From Euonymus europaeus (taxonomy: Eukaryota; Streptophyta; Magnoliopsida; Celastrales; Celastraceae): a DNA stretch of 64,000 nucleotides. Where the stretch lies: positions 19,301,555-19,365,554 of the forward strand of contig OY756963.1 of NCBI GenBank assembly GCA_963580455.1, written 5' to 3'. The notes under the pieces are model-generated. The model had not been told where the DNA came from. It saw nothing but the letters and a program-made list of their open reading frames with translations, and searched no databases. The translations under genes were made by a program, and so were the position numbers. Positions 11,131 to 20,687 of this stretch are shown here, piece after piece (within the stretch, counting starts at the first letter, position 1; each line of letters starts with the position of its first letter).

Positions 11131-11541
11131 CAACATAATAATCGAGGACATGAACGTGGTGGAAAAAGAGGTCGAGGCTATAGTTATGGTCTTCGAAACC
11201 ATGGAGGTAATTCTAGTTTTCATCCATACCGCCAGAAGAGGTATGAGAACGAAACAAGTCATGCAAATAAAAATTTGCCAAATAAACCCTAGAAGGGTAA
11301 TGATGAAACTTGTTTCAGGTGTTGTGTTCAGGAGCAATTGTCACGTACCTGTCGTACGACTAGACATTTGGTGAATTTATATCTAGCATCAATAAAAGGA
11401 AAGAGCAAAGTGGTGGAAACAAACTTTGCATGAGTTGATAATAATATTGATGTTAATAATTCTGATGATCTTGAAGATCTTGCGGATTTAACACATTTGG
11501 ATGTTTTGGATTTCTTAGAAAATCCTGATATTTATAAATAA
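11131..11541 (+). pseudogene. copia gag remnant with zinc knuckle
   Basis: Only the C-terminal part of gag remains. A basic Arg/Gly-rich stretch (RGHERGGKRGRGY) starts almost directly at the LTR edge. A CCHC-type knuckle follows, beginning ETCFRC, with the His position apparently lost (CVQEQLSRTC). An acidic tail then ends at TAA 11539-11541. A TAG interrupts the frame before the knuckle (about 11290). The N-terminal capsid part and leader are absent, so no functional nucleocapsid can be made from this copy. Confidence 0.8.
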
Positions 11542-11670
11542 GTTTATTTATTTGTTAAGTTTAATTGTTGTGTCGTGTATTGAATTACAATAAATAAAAT
11601 TGTAATATTTTATAAATATTATTTTGATAAGTTTAAAAATTAACTTAAAAAAAATAAAATGAAAAGCAAA

Positions 11671-11767
11671 AGTCCGGAACTACTGACGGTGGGTTCGATC
11701 CTCGGACCTTCTTTTCTATTCTATATTTTATTGGATCTTGCCACCACTCGGCCACCAGTCCCGGACT
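11671..11767 (-). repeat. tRNA-like inverted-end insertion in copia gag-pol gap
   Basis: A 97-bp segment with mirrored ends (agtccggaac and gtcccggact). On the minus strand it contains TGGCCGAGTGGT (11743-11754, matching a pol III A box) and ggatcgaaccc (11691-11701, matching the B-box pattern GWTCRANNC), about 40 nt apart. It may be a SINE head or a tRNA-derived scrap. It does not fold as a full tRNA by eye. It lies in the non-coding gap between gag and pol. Confidence 0.4.
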
Positions 11768-11869
11768 TGTCAAATTTATATGATTAATATAGTTATATAC
11801 AATCTAATATTTATCTATGATACTTTTGAATTAATATGTGATAAATGTTATTTTGTTTTCTTTAGAAAT

Positions 11870-14800
11870 ATGGTAGACGAAGATATATGTTTAATTGATA
11901 GTGCAACAACACACACTATCCTTAAACATAAGAAATATTTTCTACATTTAACATTGTTTGAAGCAAATGTTGATACCATCTCAGGCACATCAAAAATAGT
12001 TGAAGGCTCCGGAAGAGCTAATATCATATTGCCTAAGGGAACAAAAATATATATTGAGGAGGCATTTTATTCTCCTAAATCAAAAAGAAACTTATTGAGT
12101 TTCAAGGATATTCGTCACAATGGATATCATTTTGAGTCTGGAAGAGAAGGTAATAAAGATTATCTATATATTATTTCTATCATTTCAAGCCAGAAGCTTG
12201 TACTAGAAAAGTTTGTGGCATTCTCTTCGGGTTTATACCATGCAAGTATAAAATGGATTGAAACACATGTTGTGATGCACCAGAAGTGCCCTAATTCAAA
12301 AGAATCTATACTTTGGCATGATCGCCTTGGTCACCCAGGTTCTACCATGATGTGTAGAATAATTGAAAATACAAATGGACATCAATTAAGAAATCAGAAG
12401 TTTCTTTTACCTAAAGATCACTTGTGTGTTGCGTGTTCACAAGGAAAGTTAATTGTGAGACCGTCCACCCTGAAGGTAGGTGTAGAATCTCCTAACTTTC
12501 TGCAACGTATTCATGGAGATATATGTGGACCTATTCATCCATCATGTGAACCATTTCGTTACTATATGGTTCTAATAGATGCATCATCTAAATGGTCACA
12601 TGTATGTTTATTATCTACTCGAAATGTTGCATTTGCTAGATTCTTAGCTCAAATTATTCGTTTACATGCACAATTTCCTGATTATCCTATTAAGTCTATC
12701 AGACTGGATAATGCTGGTGAATTTACTACTCAATCATTTAATGATTATTGCATGTCATTAGGTATAGACGTTGAACATCCCGTTCCACATATTCATATTC
12801 AAAATGGTTTAGCAGAGTCACTAATAAAGCGTCTTCAGTTGATTGTTAGACCAATGCTTTTGAAAAGTAAATTACCTTTTGATGCTTGGGGACATGCCAT
12901 ATTACATGCTGCATCATTAATTCGAGTTAGACCTTCTGCTCATCATTCATATTCACCTTTACAATTGGTATTAGGTCATCAACCTAGTATTTCACATTTT
13001 CGTATTTTTGGTTGTGCTGCTTATGTTCCCATTTCACCTCCACAACGCACTAAGATGGAACCACAACGTCAACTTGGTATTTATGTCGGGTTTGATTCAC
13101 CTTCTATTATTAGATATCTTGAACCACTAACTGGTGATGTTTTCAAAGCTAGGTTTGTGATAAGTGCCAGAATGTACGTTCTTAAAGTGATAAAATACTA
13201 CCAAAGCAATGCCAAGAAATTGTGCTTAAAAGCTGAATTTTCAAGATTATTGTACTTAAGATATTCTTGGATGTTTTGCAGGTTAAGAGCTAGTAAGAGC
13301 TATCGGAATGAGATTTGATCTTCAGGAAATGTTAAGAGGACACTTCAAGCTTTGCAGGAAGTGCTGGTTCACAAAAATCAGAGTTCATTTGGGCCTCTAA
13401 AGGTTGCCTCGAAGTCAAGTTTGGAAGTTATATCTGAAGCAGAATTTCTGTTTGCAGACCAGACCTTTAGAAGCCCATAACTTGAGCTTCTGATATCCAA
13501 ATTGAGTGATTCAAAAGCCCATAATTATCTACACATTTGTATCTACATTATTGATGAAGGATTTGAGTTCATAATAGGCTTCGTTTAGGCCCAGAATGTA
13601 GTTACAAGATTAGTGTGTAATTGGATGTTGATGTCATTGATGATACCATTTCCATTCAAAGAGTGGACAATCCACCACACCAATTTGATGGACAATCCAC
13701 CACCAAAAGATGGCACTAACTCCTCCACTATGTGCTCATTTTCTCTATAAATAGAGAGGAGTAGGAGCTAGGAGGCGGAGCTTGGAGACAAGAACGAAAG
13801 AAGGAGAAGGATTGGAAGCATAAAGAGGAGAAGCAAAAGAAGAAAACAAGGCTTGTGTTTGTAATTATGTTTTTATGTTTCATGTCTTATTTGGTTATGT
13901 ATAACTAAACTCTTATTAGTTAGGGCTTGTCTTGAAGCCCTAAGCATGCTTTCAATTTTATAAGTTGTGTGGATTTCAATTTCTACAAGCATGATGATTT
14001 TGATTTTTCCATGTTATGTGAGTTCTAGTATTGCGTTTCTTTGAGTAGCTAACTTTGAAGCATGTATTAGAATTAATTGTTGTAGAACATATTCAATTGC
14101 CTTGTTGAATATGTTCTTTCTTGCAACATATAATTCAATTGAAAATGAATTATGAAAAATCAATTCTTGAATACCTAAGTACAAATACCATGTATTAGGA
14201 TTCTTGTGACATTCATATTCTCTTTGCTCTTATTGAATTCTTGATTGTTGATTGATGCAGACGCCATGCTAGATTTCGATTAAGAATACACGTAATGAGG
14301 TAGACGCCATACACTTTACATGCAATTAAGAGAGAATCATACAACTTGAGTTTGGCCATGACCTTGTTGTGAATGTTGTCATCATATGCTTGTTTAAATT
14401 GTTAGTCTATTATTTCTTATAAATTGTTTGAATGTTTTGTGGTGGATAGTGAGTCTTAGCTATTGTTTTCATTAATTCTCATTCTTGTTCTTAACGTCAA
14501 TTTCTTTGTCTTAATTTTTATCTATTGCAAGACTTAACCCCCCTTGTATCAATTATATTCAAGTGTTAGATTATATATCTATTAGCATCACTCCTTGTGG
14601 GATCGACTCTTACTTATTCACTATATATATTAATTGTACATTTGTAGGTTATTTTAAATTGTTACTAACGACATAACAGTTTGCAGATTGTCACTTTGAT
14701 GAATATGTTTTTCCTCCTTTAGGGAGCAAAAAATTCTCAACATCATAAGCATGATGATATTTCTTGGAACACTATGACACAATCACATTTTGATCCACGA

Positions 14801-16927
14801 ACAAAACAGTGTGAACTTGAAGTTCAGAAAATTATTCATTTACAAGGTATGGCTAGTCAATTACCTGATGCATTTAATGATACTTCAAAAGTTTTACAAT
14901 CACATATTCCTGCTAGAAATTCTACTGCACGTATCAATGTCCCTGAAGGACAAACACCAAGTGATGAATTAAAGCCACGTCAGAAACGTGGAAGACCACA
15001 GGGATCTAAAGATAAATTTCCCCGAAAGAGAATTGTCCAAATTCCTACCAAAGCTCTAGCAGAGCATACTCCAGAAGAGCATATGTCTCCTGTAGAGAAT
15101 ACTTCTGAAGAGATTACTCCTGAAGAGAATACAATTACTGAATCCCAACCTTCTAGAAAAATATCTCTTGAAGAGATACATGTACCTGTTGATGAAAATA
15201 ATGAGCGCTCAATAACTAATGAAGGGAGTTGGGATAGAAATAAGATTATTGTAGACAATATATTTGCATATGCAGTTGCTACTGACATTACCAGAAGTAA
15301 TGAGGATCCTGAGCCTAAATCAGTTGATGAATGTCGACATCGAAGTGATTGGCCTAAATGGAAAGAAGTTATGACAACTGAATTACATTCTCTATCAAAA
15401 AGAGAAGTTTTTGGACCTGTAGTCCAGACACCAGAAGGTGTTCACCCAGTAGGATTCAAATGGGTGTTTGTTCGTAAGCGAAATGAGAATAATGAGATTA
15501 CTCGTTATAAAGCAAGACTTGTTGCACAAGGTTTCTCGCAGAGACCTGGAATTGATTATGATGAAACATATTCTCCTGTCATGGATGACATCACTTTTAG
15601 ATTTTTAATTGGTCTAACAGTCGCTGAACGACTGACTATGCGTCTTAGGGACGTAGTAACAGCTTATCTATATGGATCACTGGATAGTGAAATTTATATG
15701 AAAATCCCTGAAGGTTTTCGGTTGCCTCAGGCAAAGCCTAAAGGATTATGTTCCATCAAACTCTAGCGTTCACTATATGGATTAAAACAATCCGGACGTA
15801 TGTGGTACAATCGATTAAGTGAATACCTTATCAGAGAAGGGTTTACAAATGATCCGATTTGTCCATGCGTATTTATTAAAAGATCAGAATCTGGATTTGT
15901 TATAATCGCTGTTTATGTTGATGATTTGAATTTAGTTGGGACTCCTGAAGAGCTCACTAAAGCTGCTGAGTATTTAAAGGCAGAATTTGAGATGAAAGAT
16001 CTAGGACAGACAAAATATTGTCTTGGTCTTCAGATCGAACATTTACATAATGGTATCTTTCTTCATCAATCTACCTATACTGAAAAGATATTAAAGCAGT
16101 TCTACATGGATAGAGTACATCCCTTGAGTTCTCCAATGATAGTCCGTTCACTTGATGTTAAAAAGGATCCATTTCGACCCCAAGATGAGGGAGAGACATT
16201 ACTTGGTCCAGAAGTACCATATTTGAGTGCAATTGGATCTTTGATGTATCTAGCCAATTGTACCAGACCAGATATCGCATTTTCTGTGAATTTATTGGCT
16301 AGATATAGTTCTGCTCCTACTCAACGTCATTGGAATGGAGTTAAACATATTCTGCGTTATCTACGAGGTACAACCGACTTGGGTTTACTCTACTCATCAG
16401 ATCTCAAGTCTCAGTTGATTGGATATGCAGATGCCGGTTATTTATCTGATCCTCACAATGCCAAGTCTCAGACTGGCTATGTATTTCTTTTTGGAAATAC
16501 TGCTATTTCTTGGAAATCAGTTAAGCAAACACTAACAACAACTTCTTCCAATCATTCTGAGATAGTAGCGATTTACGAAGCTAGTCGGGAATGCGTATGG
16601 CTGAGAGGAATGATTTCTCATATTCAAGAGAAGTGTGGATTACAATTTGTTAAAAGTATCCCAACGGTAGTATATGAAGACAATGCTGCTTGTATAGCTC
16701 AGCTCCGCGGAGGATACATAAAAGGTGACAGGACTAAACACATCTCCCTGAAATTCTTCAGTACACATGAACTCCAGAAGAGTGGTGATATTGATGTTCA
16801 ACAGATTCGTTCTTGTGATAATCTGACTGATTTATTCACTAAGGCATTACCACCGGCAACATTCAAGAAGTTGGTCTATGACATTGGTATGCGACAACTC
16901 AAATGTCTTCTTGAATCAGGGGAGTAA
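11870..16927 (+). pseudogene. copia pol remnant: protease-integrase-RT-RNase H
   Basis: The reading starts at ATG 11870. The protease motif is LIDSATTH. A GAG-pre-integrase segment follows (LWHDRLGHPG, then a CxxC-like CVAC). The integrase core has D of GDICGP, D of RLDNAGEF and E of NGLAESL, giving a D,D-35-E-type arrangement. The frame is interrupted at 13157 by the solo LTR and resumes at 14684, where a one-base frameshift lies near 14723. The RT contains KARLVAQGFSQ and the active-site YVDD (about 15917-15928); an in-frame TAG lies at 15764-15766 just before RSLYGLKQ. RNase H is recognisable (YADAGYLSD, YEDNAACIAQ) and the frame ends at TAA 16925-16927. The start could differ, since ctttag just before ATG resembles a splice acceptor. 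Not functional as it stands. Confidence 0.92.
13158..14678 (+). mobile_element. Solo LTR (probably Ty3/gypsy) nested in copia pol
   Basis: A 1,521-bp block begins tgataagtgcc and ends acataaca, with TG..CA ends. It is flanked by a perfect 5-bp duplication, gtttg (13153-13157 and 14679-14683). On each side the copia integrase C-terminal reading continues, which confirms an insertion. Inside are a TATA box (TATAAATA, 13746-13753) and a transcript-leader-like region. Near the end, a gggatcgactctta segment resembles the ends of Tat/Athila-type gypsy LTRs. No internal domains or second LTR remain, so it arose by LTR-LTR recombination. The gypsy assignment rests on LTR length and style only. Confidence 0.85.
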
Positions 16928-16951
16928 CAATGTTAAGATAGTGGTATTGAT

Positions 16952-17128
16952 TGTACTCTTTTTCCTTCGACCAATGGTTTTTCCCACAGGGTTTTCCTTG
17001 GCAAGGTTTTAACGAGACAATCTTCTCACTGATCTCACTCAGTTGATATACAGGAATGATGTACTCTTTTTCCTTCACTAAGGTTTTTATCCCACTGGGT
17101 TTTTCCTTAGTAAGGTTTTAACGAGACA
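16952..17128 (+). repeat. Direct duplication upstream of the copia 3' LTR
   Basis: Two units of about 68 bp (16952-17019 and 17060-17128). Each starts tgtactctttttccttc and ends ttttaacgagaca, separated by 40 bp. Such pyrimidine-rich doublets between pol and the purine tract occur in several plant copia lineages. Role unknown. Confidence 0.8.
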
Positions 17129-17153
17129 TATTCTTTGTAGATGTGATTTATCC

Positions 17154-17162
17154 AAGGAGGAG
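17154..17162 (+). promoter_or_regulatory. Polypurine tract of the copia element
   Basis: aaggaggag lies immediately before the TG of the 3' LTR, the position used to prime plus-strand DNA synthesis. Confidence 0.8.
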
Positions 17163-17531
17163 TGTTATATATATTCTAGTGGATAAATCGCATGTATATA
17201 CAAGTTGGTATTCTAATTGATAAACCATCACGTACAAGTAGTGTACAAGTTGATAGCCATCACGTACGAGTTAGTATACAAGTTGATAACTATCACGTAC
17301 GAGTTAGTGTACAAGTTGATAACTACCTTGTATTGTAGATATTTATATATTTCTATATTTAGAAATATAATTGTCTATATATAGACATGCAATGAAGAGA
17401 GAAAGATACTTCTTGGTTCTCATTTCTCATTTCTCATTTCTCATTTTCCAATTTCTTGTTTCTTATCTTATTCTCTCTCAATTTGAATCACTTGGGGAAT
17501 TGTTATTTCAACACTAACAATTGTTATTTAA
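17163..17531 (+). repeat. 3' LTR of the copia element
   Basis: About 369 bp and colinear with the 5' LTR. Differences seen: aaacc for aaatc, gtgtac for gtgcac, ccaattt for ccagttt, taaca for tagca, and one extra 10-bp tctcatttct unit. The palindromic TATA segment is at 17373-17386. Followed by the right target duplication at 17532-17536. Confidence 0.9.
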
Positions 17532-17536
17532 TTACA

Positions 17537-18017
17537 ACATTACAAAATATATAATTTTTTTTTACTTATACTTCATTCGACTGTTCATATTTGATACTAA
17601 TTTTTTTTGATGAATTTAATTATTTTTTAAGGAAGAAAAAACATGATCATATTAATATTGTTAAAATACATCTATTTATAATTTTATTTTTTTTAAAATA
17701 TTTTCGTGCACGGGGTAGGCGGTAGCACCGGACGTAACGTAAGCCGCTTTTTGATTGTTGTGATATAAGGCCCAAAAGCAATTAAGCATCTCATTTTTCT
17801 GAAGGGTTTGGGCTTACAAATATAGGCCCAACAGCCCAAACAAATATTACATTGGTTTTTCTAGTGTTTTAACTTAGTTTATACATATACATACATATGT
17901 GTGTGTGCGTTGTTACCTCTATAGATTCAAGCAAATAAGTTGGTAGGACAATATTCACAACCCCATTTGTTAGACTAACTTCAAAAGGAGGGGATAAAAT
18001 GGCTGCCTGGGTTCGGT
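17537..18017. other. Intergenic, nothing recognised
   Basis: AT-rich with several poly-T runs. No supported gene or element. Confidence 0.45.
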
Positions 18018-18366
18018 GTAATTTTTTTTACAGTGGATAATGTTGTAGGGGCTTTTTAGTCCAGTAAAAAAAAATATTTTATTATTTAAAGAATATGATT
18101 TCGTTTTAACTGGAGTCTAACAATATATGATTTGTGCCAAATAAAAATCAAATGCACAATAAAAATTAAGATAAAATGTTTTAAATTTATATTTAACGGT
18201 TTAAAATTGTCATGTATATTTTATTATTCATTTAATTTTTATTTGATAAAATTAATATGTCATTAGACTCGTAAGTTCGATAAGAACACATTCATAATTT
18301 TTATTATATAAAATAAAAAATTATTGGACTAAAAATTCCATACAGCGGGGTCTGCTGTAAAATTAC
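18018..18366. repeat. 349-bp inverted-repeat element
   Basis: The left end gtaattttttttacag and the right end ctgctgtaaaattac are mirrored. Homology continues inward through a segment ending tttttagtcca, giving arms of about 42 bp with several mismatches. tcgg occurs on both flanks (18013-18016 and 18367-18370) but is too short to be a firm target duplication. Non-coding and AT-rich. Probably a decayed MITE. Confidence 0.55.
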
Positions 18367-18539
18367 TCGGCTAAAATGGGATGCTAAAAAAGCTTGATTT
18401 AACACCTTAATAAATAATAGAAAGGATGGACTATTTGGATTTGAGTGTTTTTGTTTCCCCAGAATTTTGATTTCAGTTTAAATAAATAGGGTTTTGTTGG
18501 AATAAAGAAAATTGTTTTAGTGGCCTCGGACTCCGGGAT

Positions 18540-18732
18540 CCATTGCCTATTTTAGCTGGTATAAAACGTTACCGTCTGATGTCACTTTTCTCTCTACTGC
18601 GTTTCCGATTCGACGCCTGCTGTCACACTCTGTCTCTCAAACTTTCCCTCTGTAAAACTTCCTTCAAGTTGCTCAGTCATTGTGAAACCCTGCGAACAGT
18701 AGTGAACTACGATGAAGATCGGCAATTCATCG
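18540..18732 (+). other. Predicted 5' untranslated exon of the SNF2 gene
   Basis: GC-richer than its flanks and ends at a good donor (catcg/gtaggg, 18732/18733). The matching acceptor is ttgtag at 20611, giving a 1.9-kb leader intron. The exon start is not defined by sequence. An ATG at 18711 opens a short upstream frame that stops two codons after the splice junction. Placement is inferred from splice signals only. Confidence 0.4.
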
Positions 18733-20687
18733 GTAGGGTTTCCTCTCGACGATTTATAGTTTCTGATTCGGGAGTAATTTTTTAATTTTAAAAATTATAG
18801 CAGTTACCGGTGCGTGGTTTCTTCGAATTGGTTGATCGATACATGAATGCCTGTTGTTTGATTGTAGAATGGGCTTCTTCTGTTGTTATTTTGTTTTGTA
18901 GTGTTGTTGTTTGTGGTCAAAATGCCGGCTTGTTTGTTTAGTTTAGGTTTAGGGTTGATTTGGTGTAATATGTTTAAAATTATAGGTTGTATGCTTGATT
19001 TGGTTTGTTTGATTGCCCTATTTGGGCATTTAAGAAACATCAGGAAAAGATAGCTGCTTCGATGGGGAAACCGTTTTTCTGTTAATTTTTTAGCGTGAAT
19101 GATGTTTCTGACGCTAATAAACTGTATGATGGATTGATGATTATTTTTACGAATTTTATGGTTATATGGATGAAAGGCTCTTTTCCCTCCTTGGCATTTT
19201 TGTACTTTGATTGGAGAAAGGTAGCCAGCTTTACTGCTAGCTTCTTCTTTTAATTTTTCAGTACGATTTGGAATTATATATACTTAGAAATGCACGCATA
19301 TATTTATTTAGGAATGCATACATCTTTATTTGATTTGCTATTCCAGTTGTGGTTTGGGGTTAGAATAATGTTTGGTCATCAGTTCGCTATTTAACTCACC
19401 AACTAACACAGAAAAAGGAAATGCAAAATGGGGGGATCACCTGTTCTGAATCAGATGGGAAAAAGGCTATCCATGATTGCATTTAGGATTGTAAGCTTGT
19501 ATGGCCTAGATAGTTCTGTATGCCTCATGTAATCACAATTTGTTGAGACTTGAGAGATTCATTTGCTCTAGGATTTTTTTCTTTGCCCACTGCAACTAGG
19601 AGGAATCTTCTAGCGATGGCAAATTGCATCTGAGAAGCAAAATAAGAAAAAGCGGAGAAAGTAAGGGCAAATTTCTTAAGAGTTTCTTGTAGTTCGCCGA
19701 TGTATTAAGTCCGAGACGCTTAGATTGTTTTTATTTTCCTTAATTTTTCTCTTTTTTTTTTCCCCTTCCTCTCTTGTCTCAGTATTGTACAATTTTTTTT
19801 TTTGGGTTTGTATCTCTATTATAGGTAAAACCACTACATATCAAAGAAATGGAATGGAGAAGTGGAAACATTAAAGAAGGACAACGTGGTCCTTACCATT
19901 GAGGTGGTGTGAGCCAAGAGGCAGCTATTTCTATCCAAATTATAGTTTGCCAAGCGGAATTATAGTAATCCCAGTCCCTTATTTGTTTGTCTCTAGAGTC
20001 GAATGTCCTTTTTGTTCTTAAGCAATTGCATATTCAAGAGTGAGGGTAACAATGAGCTGTTGACATAGGCTTTTTTGGTGAGTTAGAGTGAGGCTGCACA
20101 AGGATCATAAACGGCATTGGGAGTTATCAAGCAGGCTCAGCAACAGGCCCACAGTTAATTACAAGCTTTTGGGTTTAAATAGAGTTGGGAAGGGGTTGTA
20201 CCAATACGATTTTGGAGTATTGGTTGTAGAAAAGAAATGATCACTGGGTGATTGTTGTCTAGTTTATAAGACATTGAAGTTTTTTCATAATTAAATCATG
20301 CTCTGAGGTGTTCAAATTTGGAAACTTTATTCATATGCACGATCATCATTTGCAAGAAAATCTTTTTGCCATCAATTTTTCTTTCTCAAACTTGCTCGCT
20401 ATTTTGTTTTGAAGGAAGTGGAAATGCAGTTACCCTAGATGCCTGATTATGTGGACTATGTTGGCGGTTTAATCAACCCCACTCAGAGTTCTCGCCCCTT
20501 TTTAGGCAAATGGTAGGGCAAAAAAATTCTTGCATTGGATGGTCTGTTTAAGCATGGCTCCTTCTCTGCATGTAATGCTGTGTTATGTCCCATCATGCCC
20601 TGAATTTGTAGGTTGGGTAACATTTTAGGATTCTTTCATAATTTGATTGGAGAAAGTAGGGGTCATCATTCAGCTTTTGAGGCACCA

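Larger units (their letters stand above)
10771..17531 (+). mobile_element. Degenerate Ty1/copia LTR retrotransposon
   Basis: Two direct LTRs bound the element and ttaca is duplicated outside it (10766-10770 and 17532-17536). The domain order protease, integrase, reverse transcriptase, RNase H identifies copia. A purine tract abuts the 3' LTR. Damage seen: no primer-binding site and only the C-terminal part of gag after the 5' LTR, a stop within the gag remnant, a solo LTR of another family inside pol, a frameshift near 14723 and an in-frame stop at 15764. Without the nested solo LTR it is about 5.2 kb. The LTRs differ at only about four positions plus one 10-bp indel, so the insertion is fairly recent despite the damaged interior. 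Confidence 0.95.

Noticed and set aside
20613..20687. Upstream extension of the SNF2 protein (GNILGFFHNLIGES)
   Set aside because: It opens with TTG directly after a splice acceptor. The first ATG in this exon is at 20688, matching the acidic Ser-rich start seen in relatives.
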